Origin: Hydrogenophilales bacterium 12-61-10
GTDB lineage: Bacteria; Pseudomonadota; Gammaproteobacteria; Burkholderiales; Thiobacillaceae
Length of the DNA: 64,000 nucleotides
Assembly: GCA_002279795.1 (NCBI GenBank)
Contig: NCCT01000007.1
Location: 1-64,000, forward strand
Direction of reading: 5' to 3'
The translations under genes were made by a program, and so were the position numbers. The notes under the pieces were generated by a model that was given only the letters and a program-made list of their open reading frames with translations, was not told the origin of the DNA and did no database searches. Numbering within the stretch: the first letter of the stretch is position 1; every line of letters starts with the position of its first letter. Positions 30,962 to 41,291 of the stretch are shown here, one piece after another.

Positions 30962-32029
30962 TCAGTCGGTTTCCTGCACTGAAACACGGGCAGCCAGAGC
31001 ACACAGCAGTTCATAACTGCTGGTTCGAGCGGCAGCGGCAACCGAATCCACTGGCAGCCCTTCTCCCCACAGCACGACTGGAGCGCCCACGCCGGCATCA
31101 GCGCATCCATCCAAATCGACCGTCAGCATATCCATCGATACCCGGCCAATTGTTCGGGTCAAGCGACCATTGACCACAATCGGCGTTCCTGTGGGCGCAT
31201 TTTGCGGATAACCATCGGCATAACCACAGGCAACCACACCGACCCGCATTGCATGGTCAGCACGATACAACTGGCCATAGCCTACAGCCTCGCCTGCCTT
31301 CAGGGTCTGCACGCTAATGATTTCGGACTGTAGCGTCATGACGGGTCGAAGTTCTAATTCTTCAGCGGACACCTCAGCGAAAGGCGACGCACCATACAGC
31401 ATCAAGCCGGGGCGCACCCATGTGCCCTGCGCTTCGGGATAACGCAATAGCGCCGCTGAATTGGCACTGCTCCAGGGCAGCGCATGCTCGGCCATCTCGC
31501 GCAGAAACGGCTGCAATTGCCAATCGACCCCGACGGCTTCATCTGCTTGCGCAAAGTGAGTCATCAATGTGACCCCGGCGACACCCGGCAGATTGCGTAC
31601 CCGCTTGACGATGCTTGCATGTTCTTCAAGCGGAAAACCCAACCGGTGCATGCCGCTATCGAATTTTAGAAAAACCTGTATCGGACGTGCCGGAGGCAGC
31701 CGCTGCAGCCAGTCGAGCTGCGCGGCATGATGCAGTACCGGCCATAAGTCCAGCTCGGAACACGTCGCGATTTCATCTGCGCCAAACAAGCCCTCGAGCA
31801 GCAAAATCGGCTGCTGCACGCCCATTAAACGCAGATTGGCCGCTTCTTCCAGCGTCAACACGGCAAAGCCGTCGGCCGATGCCAGCGCCCGTCGCGCACG
31901 CGACAAGCCGTGGCCATAAGCATTTGCCTTGACCACCGCAAAGATACGCGCCCTACCCGCGTGGTTACGCGCAATCCGCAGGTTGTGCGCCAGCGCACCG
32001 AGAGAAATTCGCGCCTGGATGGGACGCAT
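30962..32029 (-). CDS. alr: Alanine racemase
   Basis: About 355 residues, PLP enzyme giving D-alanine for peptidoglycan. The PLP lysine is in AVVKANAYGHGL near residue 35, and the second catalytic base is in GYGQLYRADHAMRVGVV with the tyrosine in SMDMLTVDL context. It starts at ATG 32029 (MRPIQARISLGALAHNL), 4 bases after dnaB. The final residues meet the convergent DsrC-like gene within 8 bases. Confidence 0.94.
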   Translation of the reverse strand: MRPIQARISLGALAHNLRIARNHAGRARIFAVVKANAYGHGLSRARRALASADGFAVLTLEEAANLRLMGVQQPILLLEGLFGADEIATCSELDLWPVLHHAAQLDWLQRLPPARPIQVFLKFDSGMHRLGFPLEEHASIVKRVRNLPGVAGVTLMTHFAQADEAVGVDWQLQPFLREMAEHALPWSSANSAALLRYPEAQGTWVRPGLMLYGASPFAEVSAEELELRPVMTLQSEIISVQTLKAGEAVGYGQLYRADHAMRVGVVACGYADGYPQNAPTGTPIVVNGRLTRTIGRVSMDMLTVDLDGCADAGVGAPVVLWGEGLPVDSVAAAARTSSYELLCALAARVSVQETD

Positions 32030-32033
32030 GCGC

Positions 32034-33434
32034 TCAATACGAGCCGGGCTGCGCCAGCGATTCGAAGCGCGTGTATTCGCCGATGAAGGCAAGCCGAACG
32101 GTGCCAATCGGGCCGTTACGCTGCTTGCTGATGATGATTTCCGCTGTGCCCTTGTCCTGCGTATCAGGGTTGTAGACCTCGTCGCGATAGATGAACAGGA
32201 TGACATCGGCATCCTGCTCGATGGCGCCTGATTCGCGCAGGTCGGACATCACCGGACGCTTATTGGGCCGTTGCTCCAGTCCACGGTTCAGCTGCGACAG
32301 TGCGATCACCGGCACCTGCAATTCCTTGGCCAGGCCTTTCAATGCGCGCGAGATTTCTGAAATCTCGGTTGCCCGGTTTTCATTGCCGCCACCGCTACCG
32401 CTGCCCGACATCAGTTGCAAATAGTCGATCACGATCAGGCCCAGCTTGCCGCACTGACGCATCAGTCGCCGCGCACGGGCACGCAACTCCAGCACGTTGA
32501 GCCCCGGAGTCTCGTCAATGAAGACCGGCGCCTCATTGAGCTTGCCGAGCGCGTACGTGAGCCGCTGCCAGTCGTCCTCGCCCAGTTTGCCGGTGCGCAG
32601 CCGATGCTGGTCCAATTTGCCGACCGAACCGATCATCCGCATCACCAGTTGCGCGCCGCCCATTTCCATCGAGAACACAGCCACCGGCAAACCAGTATCG
32701 AGCGCCACGTTTTCTGCGATGTTGATCGAAAACGCAGTTTTTCCCATCGACGGGCGCCCGGCGACGATCACCAGGTCGCCTGGCTGCAAGCCGGAAGTTT
32801 TTTGGTCCAGATCATGAAAACCGGTCGGCACGCCGGTGATGCCCGAGTCATTATCCCGGTGATACAGCTCGTCGATGCGCTCGACGACCTCTTTCAGCAA
32901 GGGCTTGATTTCAACAAAGCCCACCTGTCCGCGGCTACCCGACTCAGCAATCTCGAACACCTTGGCCTCGGCTTCGTCGAGCAATTGCGAGGCACTACGT
33001 CCGCCCGGGGAGTACGCCGTGTCGGCAATGCCCGTCGCCACTTCGGCAAGCCGCCGCATCACCGAACGCTCTCGCACGATTTCGGCGTAGCGACGAATGT
33101 TGGCCGCAGAAGGCGTATTGCTTGCCAGCGCAACGATATAGGCGAGCCCGCCTACGCTTTCAAGATGACCGAGCGACTGGAGGGCTTCCGCTACCGTTAC
33201 GGCATCAGCCGGCCGGTTTTCCGCAATCTGCCGCACGATCGCGCGCAAAATCTGCCGATGATCCTGACGATACAAGTCGCTTTCCGATATCACGTCGCCA
33301 ATGCGGTCCCACGCACTGTTGTCCAGCAACAGGCCACCCAGTACAGCTTGTTCAGCCTCAAGCGAGTGGGGTGGCAAACGCATTTGCGCCAGTTGGGGAT
33401 CGGTACTTGCGGATAACGGATAGATGGCGGCCAT
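32034..33434 (-). CDS. dnaB: Replicative DNA helicase
   Basis: A 466-residue hexameric helicase. The N-terminal primase-binding domain starts at about residue 17 (LPPHSLEAEQAVLGGLL). The RecA-type ATPase has Walker A GRPSMGKTAF near 230, Walker B LIVIDYLQLMSG and LSQLNRGLEQR. No intein is seen. It is downstream of rplI with a terminator between, and upstream of alr, a standard order. Confidence 0.97.
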   Translation of the reverse strand: MAAIYPLSASTDPQLAQMRLPPHSLEAEQAVLGGLLLDNSAWDRIGDVISESDLYRQDHRQILRAIVRQIAENRPADAVTVAEALQSLGHLESVGGLAYIVALASNTPSAANIRRYAEIVRERSVMRRLAEVATGIADTAYSPGGRSASQLLDEAEAKVFEIAESGSRGQVGFVEIKPLLKEVVERIDELYHRDNDSGITGVPTGFHDLDQKTSGLQPGDLVIVAGRPSMGKTAFSINIAENVALDTGLPVAVFSMEMGGAQLVMRMIGSVGKLDQHRLRTGKLGEDDWQRLTYALGKLNEAPVFIDETPGLNVLELRARARRLMRQCGKLGLIVIDYLQLMSGSGSGGGNENRATEISEISRALKGLAKELQVPVIALSQLNRGLEQRPNKRPVMSDLRESGAIEQDADVILFIYRDEVYNPDTQDKGTAEIIISKQRNGPIGTVRLAFIGEYTRFESLAQPGSY

Positions 33435-33507
33435 GGCAGGATTTTAGTCTTCGCGCCTATGCCAACCAAGGGATAAGGCTGTGGATAATGTCTGAACAGA
33501 AAGGTAT

Positions 33508-33536
33508 AAAAAAAGGGAGCCACCGGCTCCCTTTTT
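33508..33536 (-). terminator. Rho-independent terminator after rplI
   Basis: GGGAGCC and GGCTCCC form a 7-bp stem with a 3-base loop, flanked by A7 and T5 tracts. On the minus strand it follows the rplI stop by about 17 bases. The flanks make it look bidirectional. Confidence 0.9.
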
Positions 33537-33552
33537 CGGCATGCCCGGTGAA

Positions 33553-34002
33553 TTACTGTTCGCCGGTTACCACCACGGTAATGTTCGCAGTGACATCGGT
33601 ATGCAGCGCCAACACCACGCCGTATTCGCCGATGGCCTTCAGCGGGCCCTCTGGCAGGCGCACATCGGCCTTCGCGACGTCATGGCCTTGCGTTTTCAAT
33701 GCATCCGCAATGTCTGCGTTGGTGATGGAGCCAAACAGACGGCCATCAACGCCAGCTTTTTGGCTGATTTTTACGCTGCTGCCTTCCAGTTTCTCGCCAC
33801 GACGCTGAGCATCGGCGAGCTTCTCTGCAGCCAGGCGTTCGAGTTCAGCCTTCTGCGCCGCAAACGCAGCCATATTGGCTTGCGTTGCACGACGTGCACG
33901 CCCCGAAGGGATCAGGAAATTGCGGGCATAGCCATCTTTGACCTTAACCACATCGCCCAGATTGCCCAGGTTGACGACTTTGTCCATCAGAATGATTTGC
34001 AT
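33553..34002 (-). CDS. rplI: 50S ribosomal protein L9
   Basis: A 149-residue ribosomal protein with the N-terminal fold ([31 protein letters not shown]) and a long central helix rich in Ala/Lys/Glu leading to the C-terminal domain. Normal length. Last gene of rpsF-priB-rpsR-rplI, ending at the terminator. Confidence 0.97.
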   Translation of the reverse strand: MQIILMDKVVNLGNLGDVVKVKDGYARNFLIPSGRARRATQANMAAFAAQKAELERLAAEKLADAQRRGEKLEGSSVKISQKAGVDGRLFGSITNADIADALKTQGHDVAKADVRLPEGPLKAIGEYGVVLALHTDVTANITVVVTGEQ

Positions 34003-34012
34003 GGTCGTCTCC

Positions 34013-34303
34013 TTAATGCAGATTGGTGTAAGGCATCAGCGCGAGGAAACGCGCACGCTTGATCGCGGTGCCCAACTGGCGCTGGTAATGCGCCTTGGTG
34101 CCGGTGATGCGCGCCGGGATGATGCGGCTGTTTTCAGCGATGAATTCCTTCAGCACTTCGATGTCCTTGTAATCAACTTCAACCACCTTGTCGACGGTAA
34201 AGCGACAGAACTTGCGACGCTTGAAAAGACCACGATTGCCGCTATCGCGACCCCCTTTTTTGGCGAACTTGCCGCCGGATTTACCACCCATGGGACGTGC
34301 CAT
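34013..34303 (-). CDS. rpsR: 30S ribosomal protein S18
   Basis: A 96-residue S18, with [17 protein letters not shown] and [20 protein letters not shown]. The N-terminus is extended by a Gly/Lys-rich stretch ([18 protein letters not shown]), common in betaproteobacteria. Located between priB and rplI. Confidence 0.97.
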   Translation of the reverse strand: MARPMGGKSGGKFAKKGGRDSGNRGLFKRRKFCRFTVDKVVEVDYKDIEVLKEFIAENSRIIPARITGTKAHYQRQLGTAIKRARFLALMPYTNLH

Positions 34304-34305
34304 GA

Positions 34306-34596
34306 TTATTCCTTTTCGATTCGATTCAATATCAAGAGAAGTTGTCGGCTGTTCACGCTGCGTCGATTCAACGCACCTTCCATCCTGACCTGCGTACCAA
34401 CGGTGATCTTTGCCAGCTGACTGGCGAGCGATCCACTCGCCTGCATCGTCAACTCACATTCCACCTGTCTTGCCTGGTTGGCGACAGCCTGACTGCTGCG
34501 ATGATGAACCACCGCTTCGACTATCGGCACGCCAGCCGGGCTGTAACGCAAAGGGTCTATTTGGGTAAGCGTTCCGCTGATGACCAGCCTATTCAC
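34306..34596 (-). CDS. priB: Primosomal replication protein N (PriB)
   Basis: About 96 residues, a single OB-fold ([22 protein letters not shown]) that binds single-stranded DNA and helps PriA restart replication. The GTG at 34596, 4 bases after the rpsF stop, gives the usual family N-terminus; a TTG further up would overlap rpsF. Lies between rpsF and rpsR as expected. Confidence 0.92.
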   Translation of the reverse strand: MNRLVISGTLTQIDPLRYSPAGVPIVEAVVHHRSSQAVANQARQVECELTMQASGSLASQLAKITVGTQVRMEGALNRRSVNSRQLLLILNRIEKE

Positions 34597-34600
34597 GCAT

Positions 34601-34999
34601 TCAGGCTGCTGCGGGCTGCTCGACGGCAACTTCGGCCTTGGCAGTCTCGGACTTGGCGCCTTCCATCATGTCGCGCGATTTTTCTTCCTTCATCATCGGC
34701 GATGCCGTGGTTTCGGCGGCTTTACGCTTGATGGTCAGGTGACGCAGCACGGCATCATTGAACTTGAAGCCATGTTCGAGTTCGTCCAGGGTTTCCTGGT
34801 CGCATTCGATATTCATCAGCACGTAATGCGCCTTGTGAATTTTCTGGATTGGGTAAGCCATCTGACGCCGGCCCCAGTCTTCCAGACGATGGATGCTGCC
34901 ACCACGTGCGGAGATATTTGCGCGATAACGCTCGATCATGGCGGGCACTTGCTCGCTTTGATCCGGATGGACGATAAATACGATTTCGTAATGCCGCAT
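34601..34999 (-). CDS. rpsF: 30S ribosomal protein S6
   Basis: A 132-residue S6 ([38 protein letters not shown]). The C-terminal tail (about 95-132) is Ala/Lys/Glu-rich and longer than the E. coli mature form. AAGGA lies 7 bases before the ATG. First gene of the operon. Confidence 0.97.
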   Translation of the reverse strand: MRHYEIVFIVHPDQSEQVPAMIERYRANISARGGSIHRLEDWGRRQMAYPIQKIHKAHYVLMNIECDQETLDELEHGFKFNDAVLRHLTIKRKAAETTASPMMKEEKSRDMMEGAKSETAKAEVAVEQPAAA

Positions 35000-35084
35000 T
35001 AAAATTCCTTTCGGTTAAGCCCCCCGCTGCGGTGCGGTGCGGTGGAGCAAGGTTAAATTGGCCGAGGCAAAAACCGCCCCGGTC

Positions 35085-35111
35085 AAAAAGCAATCCCCGG
35101 CGAACCGGGGA
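35085..35111 (-). terminator. Terminator after the amino acid decarboxylase gene
   Basis: On the minus strand TCCCCGG and CCGGGGA enclose a TTCG tetraloop, followed by TTGCTTTTTG. The UUCG-type loop is especially stable. It lies 27 bases after the decarboxylase stop and upstream of rpsF. Confidence 0.85.
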
Positions 35112-35137
35112 CTGTGCATATTACGCTTTTTGTCTAT

Positions 35138-37408
35138 TTAATCAAGCACAGGGCGCATCGGTTCGTCGCTACTGAGTACGCAATCGACGTAATACTTGCC
35201 TTCATCCCCATTCTCGACCAAGCCGTGCACGTCCGTCTCGAAGCCGGGGAAACGTCCATTGAAGTCACGCGTAAATTGCAGGTATCGGACAATCGTGGCA
35301 TTGAACCGCTCGCCGGGGATCAGCAAGGGAATACCCGGCGGATACGGTGTGACCAACATGGCTGTGATGCGGCCTTCGAGTTTGTCGATTTCGACACGCT
35401 CGATCTCACGATGCGCCATCTTGGCAAAAGCATCAGCCGGTTTCATCGCCGGATCCATCTCGGACAAATACATTTCCGTCGTCAAACGGGCGACATCGTT
35501 GGCTTTGTAGACTGTGTGAATCTGGTCACATAACTCTTTCAACCCAGTTCGCTCGTAGCGTGGATGCTTGACGACAAACTCGGGCAAGACACGCCAAAGC
35601 GGCTGATTCTGATCGTAATCCGACTTGAATTGCTGCAGCGCCGTGACCAGCGTGTTCCAGCGGCCTTTGGTGATACCGATGGTGAACATGATGAAGAAAG
35701 AATACAGCCCCGTTTTTTCGACGATGACGCCATGTTCAGCCAGGTATTTGGTCACGATCAAGGCGGGTATACCCGTGTCGGCAAAGGCACCATCCATGTC
35801 CAGACCCGGCGTAATGAGCGTGGCCTTGATCGGGTCAAGCATGTTGAAGCCGGGCGCGATATTGCCGAACTCATGCCAGCGGTCGTTGGCTGTGAGCACC
35901 CAATCCTCGCGCTCGCCGATGCCTTCCTCGGCAAAATCGTTCGGTCCCCACACCTGGAACCACCATGAATCACCGAATTCGCCATCGACTTTGCGCATGG
36001 CACGGCGGAAATCGAGTGCTTCCTTGATTGACTCCTCAACCAACGCGGTGCCGCCGGGCGGCTCCATCATCGCCGCAGCAATGTCGCACGAAGCGATGAT
36101 CGCGTACTGCGGGCTGGTCGACATGTGCATCAAGTACGCTTCATTAAAGCGATGGAAATCGAGCTTTCGATTCTGGGCGTCCTGCACCAGAATTTGCGAG
36201 GCTTGGCTCAAGCCGGCCAACAGCTTGTGAGTCGACTGGGTGGCGAACACCAAGGCATTCTCTGCACGCGGCCTGTCCTTGCCGATGGCGTGCATGCCGC
36301 GATAAAAATCATGGAAAGTTGCGTGCGGCAGCCAAGCCTCATCAAAATGCAGCGTATCGACCGTGTCGCCCAGCAACTCCTTGATCATGTCGACGTTGTA
36401 CAAAATTCCGTCGTAGGTCGATTGCGTGATCGTGAGAATGCGCGGACCGCCCTTTGCGTGCTTGGCGAAAGGATGTGCGGCGATTTTTCGGGCGATGTTT
36501 TCCGGGCGGAATTCGTCCATCGGAATCGGCCCGATGATGCCGTAGTGATTGCGCGTCGGCGTCAAAAAGATCGGGATCGCACCGCACATGATGATCGCGT
36601 GCAAAATCGACTTGTGGCAATTTCGGTCAACCACGACGATGTCACCCGACGCGACGTTTGCGTGCCACACCATCTTGTTCGACGATGAAGTGCCGTTGGT
36701 CACAAAGAATAGATGGTCGCAATTGAAAATGCGTGCAGCATTGCGCTCGGATGCAGCAACGGGACCCGTGTGGTCTAGCAGTTGTCCCAACTCGTCAACG
36801 GCATTGCAGACGTCAGCGCGTAACAGGTTCTCGCCAAAAAACTGGTGAAACATCTGGCCGATGGGCGATTTCAAAAACGCAACGCCACCCGAATGACCCG
36901 GGCAATGCCACGAATACGATCCATCTGCAGCATAGTGGGTCAATGCACGAAAAAACGGCGGAACCAGCGAATCGAGGTAGGTGCGCGCTTCGCGCAGAAT
37001 GTAACGTGCGAGAAACTCCGGCGTGTCCTCCAGCATGTGGATGAAACCGTTTAGTTCACGCAGGATGTCATTCGGAATGTGGCGCGCAGTGCGGGTTTCG
37101 CCATGCAGAAAAATCGGGATTTCGGCATTGCGAAAACGTACTTCTTCAACAAACCCACGCAGTTTTTGCAGTGCAGCCTGGGCGTCTTCAGCACTTCCGG
37201 CCAACTCTTCATCGTCGATCGACAGGACAAAGGCTGAGGCACGCGCCTGCTGCTGCGCAAACGAAGTCAGATCGCCATAGTTGGTGACGCCCAGCACCTC
37301 GATACCTTCTTTTTCAATGGCATCGGCAAGCGCTCGAATACCCAAGCCCGAGGCATTTTCAGAACGAAAGTCTTCGTCAATGATGACGACGGGAAAGCGA
37401 AAGCGCAT
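35138..37408 (-). CDS. Orn/Lys/Arg decarboxylase (PLP, AdiA/LdcC family)
   Basis: A 756-residue fold-I PLP decarboxylase. Residues 1-130 form the response-regulator-like wing domain, followed by the catalytic core with WHCPGHSGGVAF (168-179), TNGTSSSNK (238-245), HFDEAW (354-359) and the PLP lysine K395 in QSTHKLLAGLSQAS. It removes CO2 from a basic amino acid (lysine, arginine or ornithine), giving a diamine or agmatine. The substrate cannot be fixed from sequence; it is often annotated as lysine or arginine decarboxylase in betaproteobacteria. It lies 69 bases downstream of dcd. Confidence 0.92.
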   Translation of the reverse strand: MRFRFPVVIIDEDFRSENASGLGIRALADAIEKEGIEVLGVTNYGDLTSFAQQQARASAFVLSIDDEELAGSAEDAQAALQKLRGFVEEVRFRNAEIPIFLHGETRTARHIPNDILRELNGFIHMLEDTPEFLARYILREARTYLDSLVPPFFRALTHYAADGSYSWHCPGHSGGVAFLKSPIGQMFHQFFGENLLRADVCNAVDELGQLLDHTGPVAASERNAARIFNCDHLFFVTNGTSSSNKMVWHANVASGDIVVVDRNCHKSILHAIIMCGAIPIFLTPTRNHYGIIGPIPMDEFRPENIARKIAAHPFAKHAKGGPRILTITQSTYDGILYNVDMIKELLGDTVDTLHFDEAWLPHATFHDFYRGMHAIGKDRPRAENALVFATQSTHKLLAGLSQASQILVQDAQNRKLDFHRFNEAYLMHMSTSPQYAIIASCDIAAAMMEPPGGTALVEESIKEALDFRRAMRKVDGEFGDSWWFQVWGPNDFAEEGIGEREDWVLTANDRWHEFGNIAPGFNMLDPIKATLITPGLDMDGAFADTGIPALIVTKYLAEHGVIVEKTGLYSFFIMFTIGITKGRWNTLVTALQQFKSDYDQNQPLWRVLPEFVVKHPRYERTGLKELCDQIHTVYKANDVARLTTEMYLSEMDPAMKPADAFAKMAHREIERVEIDKLEGRITAMLVTPYPPGIPLLIPGERFNATIVRYLQFTRDFNGRFPGFETDVHGLVENGDEGKYYVDCVLSSDEPMRPVLD

Positions 37409-37477
37409 GGCGGAACCTTTGGAAGGTCGTAAGAAAGTCGCGGATTGTACGACCTGGAAGTTAAAACCTGACCTACA

Positions 37478-38044
37478 TCAGATTTTTGGCAGGGTAACGC
37501 CCATCTGGCCTTGGTATTTACCGCCGCGATCCTTGTATGAAACTTCGCATTCCTCATCGGATTCGAGAAACAGCATCTGTGCAACGCCTTCGTTGGCGTA
37601 GATGCGCGCAGGGAGTGGCGTGGTATTGGAAAATTCGAGGGTCACATGACCTTCCCACTCAGGTTCAAGCGGGGTCACATTGACAATAATGCCGCAGCGG
37701 GCATAAGTGCTCTTGCCCAAACAAATCGTCAAGACACTCCGGGGAATTCGGAAATATTCCACGGTGCGCGCGAGCGCAAAGGAGTTCGGCGGGATGATGC
37801 AGGAATCGCCTTTGACTTCGACGAAAGAATTCGGATCAAACGCTTTGGGATCGACGATCGTGCTGTTGATGTTGGTGAACAGCTTGAATTCATCCGCACA
37901 ACGCACGTCGTAGCCGTAGCTTGACGTGCCGTACGAAACAATCGAGCGGCCGCCGACCGCTTTGACTTGACCGGGTTCAAATGGCTCGATCATGCCGTGA
38001 TCCGTCGCCATGCGACGGATCCAGCGGTCGGACTTGATGCTCAT
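37478..38044 (-). CDS. dcd: dCTP deaminase
   Basis: A 188-residue enzyme making dUTP from dCTP. The motif [19 protein letters not shown] with the catalytic Glu and [19 protein letters not shown] are conserved. The ATG shares one base with the mrp stop (TGATG). Neighbours mrp-dcd-decarboxylase are a conserved betaproteobacterial group. Confidence 0.96.
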   Translation of the reverse strand: MSIKSDRWIRRMATDHGMIEPFEPGQVKAVGGRSIVSYGTSSYGYDVRCADEFKLFTNINSTIVDPKAFDPNSFVEVKGDSCIIPPNSFALARTVEYFRIPRSVLTICLGKSTYARCGIIVNVTPLEPEWEGHVTLEFSNTTPLPARIYANEGVAQMLFLESDEECEVSYKDRGGKYQGQMGVTLPKI

Positions 38045-39132
38045 CAGGTATTGGAAATCACAATACTTGGGAACTTGGCAGAGTGGTCGACAGCAGTTTC
38101 GCCAATCTTGACGGCAACGCGACGTGCAATCTGCTTGTAGATATCGGTCACGCGACCGTTCGGGTCAGACACGACGGAGGGTTTGCCGGAATCGGTATCG
38201 GCACGGATCGCGCCGTCCAGAGGCAACGCACCAAGGAATTCCACGCTGTAGTCCTTGCACATACGCTCGCCGCCGCCTTCGCCGAAGATGCGCTCCTCGT
38301 TGCCGCATTTCGAACAAATATGCAGGCTCATGTTCTCCACCACGCCAATGATCGGAATACCGACTTTCTCGAACATTTTCAGACCCTTGCGTGCATCGAT
38401 CAAGGCGATGTCCTGCGGCGTGGTCACAATCACGGCACCCGTCACCGGCACGCGTTGTGCAAGCGTCAACTGGATATCGCCGGTTCCTGGGGGCAGATCG
38501 ACCACCAGATAGTCGAGATCTTTCCAGTTGGTATTGTTCAGCAACTGCTCCAGTGCCTGGGTAACCATCGGGCCACGCCAGACCATGGGGGTTTCGACGT
38601 CGATCAGGAAGCCGATCGACATGGCCTGAATACCATGGCCCATCAGCGGATCCAGATTCTTGCCGTCAGTCGATTCAGGCTTTTCAGTGATCCCGAGCAT
38701 GGTCGGCTGCGAGGGTCCGTAAATATCGGCATCCAGCATGCCCACGCTGGCGCCTTCGGCAGACAGCGCCAAGGCCAGGTTGACAGCCGTAGTCGATTTG
38801 CCGACGCCACCCTTGCCAGAGGCAACGGCGATGATGTTTTTTACGCCCGGGATCAGCTTGACGCCACGCTGCACGCTATGCGACACAATCTTGAAACTGA
38901 CGTTGGCAGTCGCGCTGGTAACACCGTCGATCGCCTTGATGACGCCTTCGACTTGTTGCTTGATGCTGTCCAGTTGGCTCTGTGCGGGATAGCCCAGGAG
39001 GATATCCAGCGACACAGCGCCGCCATCGATCTTGATGTTGCGAGCGGATTTGGTCGAGATGTAATCTTTTTGGGTATTCGGATCAATCAAGGCTTGCAGT
39101 GCGGTTTGCACCTGAAGTTCGGACACGGCCAT
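38044..39132 (-). CDS. apbC: Iron-sulfur cluster carrier protein (Mrp/ApbC)
   Basis: A 362-residue P-loop ATPase that carries Fe-S clusters to apoproteins. Residues 1-90 form a MIP18/DUF59-like domain; the deviant Walker A is [17 protein letters not shown] near residue 110. The cluster-binding Cys pair is [26 protein letters not shown] in the N-terminal domain is also conserved. Confidence 0.95.
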   Translation of the reverse strand: MAVSELQVQTALQALIDPNTQKDYISTKSARNIKIDGGAVSLDILLGYPAQSQLDSIKQQVEGVIKAIDGVTSATANVSFKIVSHSVQRGVKLIPGVKNIIAVASGKGGVGKSTTAVNLALALSAEGASVGMLDADIYGPSQPTMLGITEKPESTDGKNLDPLMGHGIQAMSIGFLIDVETPMVWRGPMVTQALEQLLNNTNWKDLDYLVVDLPPGTGDIQLTLAQRVPVTGAVIVTTPQDIALIDARKGLKMFEKVGIPIIGVVENMSLHICSKCGNEERIFGEGGGERMCKDYSVEFLGALPLDGAIRADTDSGKPSVVSDPNGRVTDIYKQIARRVAVKIGETAVDHSAKFPSIVISNT

Positions 39133-39290
39133 ATTTGCTCCAGCGGGTTTATAAGTAATCGCTCATTTTAACGAATTCCGTCTAAATAGGTGCGACTCAA
39201 TTTGACTTGTATAGAGGAAATGTGCGGGATTCCATGCCGTTTACAAGGACATTAACGACATTTGCCTGTTGTCAATACGGCAGTGGCCAA

Positions 39291-39650
39291 CTAGCGAGGT
39301 TTGACGTAGTGTGCGATCAGGACGGCCTCGGGCACGTTCAGACGGATCGCGGCCGCAAGCTCGCTGATTGCTCCCTGGCGGGGGCGCAAGGACACCCATA
39401 ATAAATTGAGCTTCAGGTTGAGGTCGGCAAACACCACATCCTGATGCAAAGTCAGAATCGCCTGAATACCCCGCGAGACACGCTCGATCTCGATGGGTGG
39501 TCGGCTGCGCAGACGGGGAATCAGCATCATGAAATCGGTGAGACGCTGACCCGCGCTGTCATGCGTGGGGGCGATCTGCCAGAGGGGCAAACCGGGCTGG
39601 GCCGCCGAGTTGACAGTCAGCGTGGTGGAGGCATAGGCACAAATTTTCAT
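39291..39650 (-). CDS. Conserved hypothetical protein
   Basis: A 119-residue soluble-looking protein with no signal or membrane segment; starts MKICAYASTTLTVN and has ATG preceded by GGAGG 4 bases away, so it is well expressed in principle. It lies 22 bases after rppH in the same direction and before mrp, with which it is separated by 158 bases. Features such as LWVSLRPRQGAISELAAAIR suggest a regular alpha/beta domain. I do not recognise the family. Confidence 0.75.
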   Translation of the reverse strand: MKICAYASTTLTVNSAAQPGLPLWQIAPTHDSAGQRLTDFMMLIPRLRSRPPIEIERVSRGIQAILTLHQDVVFADLNLKLNLLWVSLRPRQGAISELAAAIRLNVPEAVLIAHYVKPR

Positions 39651-39671
39651 CACACCTCCACTGCCCCGACT

Positions 39672-40223
39672 TCAGGGTTTGAGTTGCAAGTCCAGCGCTG
39701 GGCCCCGACGATCATAGGGCCGACATGGCGGCTGCCGTACATGGCGCACATCTTTATGCAGATATCGCTCGAGCTCCTCAAGCGCAAGCCGGTATACCTC
39801 ACGCTTGAAGTCGACCACCGCATCGGTAGGCACCCAATATTCATTCCAGCGCCAGGCGTCGAATTCCGGATGGCTGCTGGCACGCAACGCAACATCGCAA
39901 TCACGGCCCGTCAATCGCAGCAAAAACCAGATTTGCTTCTGACCGCGATACAGCCCGCGATTGTCGCGACGCGTCCAGTGCGTCGGCACGTCATAACGCA
40001 ACCATTCACGCGTGCGCCCCAGGATGCGGACATGCTGGGGCAACAACCCTACCTCTTCCTGCAATTCCCGGAACATGGCTTGTTCCGGCGTTTCTCCGGC
40101 GTTAATACCACCCTGGGGAAACTGCCAGGCGTGCTGATTAATGCGCTTGCCCCAGAAGACCTGGTTGTTCGCATTGCACAGGACAATGCCTACGTTCGGG
40201 CGGTAACCTTCTCGGTCGATCAT
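39672..40223 (-). CDS. rppH: RNA pyrophosphohydrolase
   Basis: About 183 residues with Nudix box [20 protein letters not shown] and the RppH-typical start [15 protein letters not shown] and [13 protein letters not shown] region [10 protein letters not shown]. It converts 5' triphosphate RNA to monophosphate and triggers mRNA decay. The C-terminal 20 residues are basic. A 36-bp tandem duplication lies 36 bases upstream of the ATG. Confidence 0.94.
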   Translation of the reverse strand: MIDREGYRPNVGIVLCNANNQVFWGKRINQHAWQFPQGGINAGETPEQAMFRELQEEVGLLPQHVRILGRTREWLRYDVPTHWTRRDNRGLYRGQKQIWFLLRLTGRDCDVALRASSHPEFDAWRWNEYWVPTDAVVDFKREVYRLALEELERYLHKDVRHVRQPPCRPYDRRGPALDLQLKP

Positions 40224-40258
40224 GGCCGCCACCATCAGTAAAGTTTGATTGCCTGTAT

Positions 40259-40330
40259 TCTTTCACACCCACCGGAAATTGCAAACCGGACGCGTCTTTC
40301 ACACCCACCGGAAATTGCAAACCGGACGCG
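40259..40330. repeat. Perfect 36-bp tandem duplication upstream of rppH
   Basis: Two adjoining identical 36-base copies (40259-40294 and 40295-40330) starting TCTTTCACACCC. Each copy contains CCGG-(10)-CCGG and, on the minus strand, a TTGCAA that could serve as a -35. The second copy is 36 bases upstream of the rppH start. There is no spacer, so it is not a CRISPR unit. Confidence 0.95.
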
Positions 40331-40432
40331 GCGCAAAACATGCCATTACCCATTGTTTATATTGACTTAAACGGTTTATAAAGTGTTTTCGATCGGACCG
40401 GAACGGGCATCCGGCGCTTGCTTGCGATGGGG

Positions 40433-41215
40433 TCAGTCGATCAGCGGCGCAATGTCTGCAGCCCACTGAAAATCTCTCGCAAAGCCGCGCAGATCAAGTC
40501 CATAACGGGTTGACAGCTCCGCCAGCCGTGGGCGAATGGCATCCAGCCGCTGCATTGCGCCCGGTTCGGCAAAAGCAAACACGATCACATTGGTTTTGTT
40601 CTGCACCGACAGCCAGCCCACCTCACCGTCGAATGCGCGTGTCAGGCGTGCAAAATATTCGGCAAAATCGCTGTCACGCCCCCATAAGTTCACCACCAGC
40701 ACCCCACCTGGCCGCAATGCGCGACGACAGGCCGCATAGAACGTCTGTGTCGCCAGGGCTTCCACCTGGTTACCGGAATCAAAGCCATCAAGCAGGATGA
40801 AGTCGGCGCTGCTGGCGTGCTGACGCATGTAGAGCGCACCATCCGCTTCTACTACCGTCAGCGTTTCGTCGTCCGGCGGCACGTCGAAATGCGTACGGGC
40901 AGCGGCGATCACCCGGGGATCGATTTCCACCGCCGTAATGCAGGTCTGCGGACGCTGCTTGCGGATAAACTTGGCCAGCGAGCCGCCGCCAAGGCCAATC
41001 ATCAACACCTCCGCCGGCGTCGGATTGAACATCAAAACGGCCATCATTGCGCGGGTATAGCCCAGTTCAAGGTCCCACGGCCGGGTGATCCGCATCGCGC
41101 TCTGAATCGCGCGGCTGCCCAGATGCAGCACGCGCATCCCACGTTCCTCGATCACTTCCAGCCCGGCATCGTCTGCCCGACGTTTGCCCATTTTCAAGCG
41201 CATGGCCATGTTCAT
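40433..41215 (-). CDS. Spermidine synthase-like aminopropyltransferase/methyltransferase
   Basis: About 260 residues of the polyamine aminopropyltransferase fold. Nucleotide-site motifs are [30 protein letters not shown] and [21 protein letters not shown] follows. It starts at ATG 41215 (GGGGA upstream) and is divergent from proS. The N-terminal beta-barrel of true SpeE is short, so the substrate is uncertain. With the decarboxylase 3 kb away, it could make aminopropylated diamines (inference). Confidence 0.75.
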   Translation of the reverse strand: MNMAMRLKMGKRRADDAGLEVIEERGMRVLHLGSRAIQSAMRITRPWDLELGYTRAMMAVLMFNPTPAEVLMIGLGGGSLAKFIRKQRPQTCITAVEIDPRVIAAARTHFDVPPDDETLTVVEADGALYMRQHASSADFILLDGFDSGNQVEALATQTFYAACRRALRPGGVLVVNLWGRDSDFAEYFARLTRAFDGEVGWLSVQNKTNVIVFAFAEPGAMQRLDAIRPRLAELSTRYGLDLRGFARDFQWAADIAPLID

Positions 41216-41291
41216 CCCCAAAATCGAGCGCGGAAGATTACACGTCCGCGCGGTAAAATTCCGCCCTTCGTATTTTTTGCCCTGTTTCCCC

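Noticed and set aside
40259..40330. 36-bp repeat as a CRISPR unit
   Set aside because: Two copies touch each other with no spacer, and no cas genes are in the window.
40138..40353. 71-residue frame across the 36-bp repeat
   Set aside because: It overlaps rppH in another frame and encodes only the repeat; no ribosome site seen.
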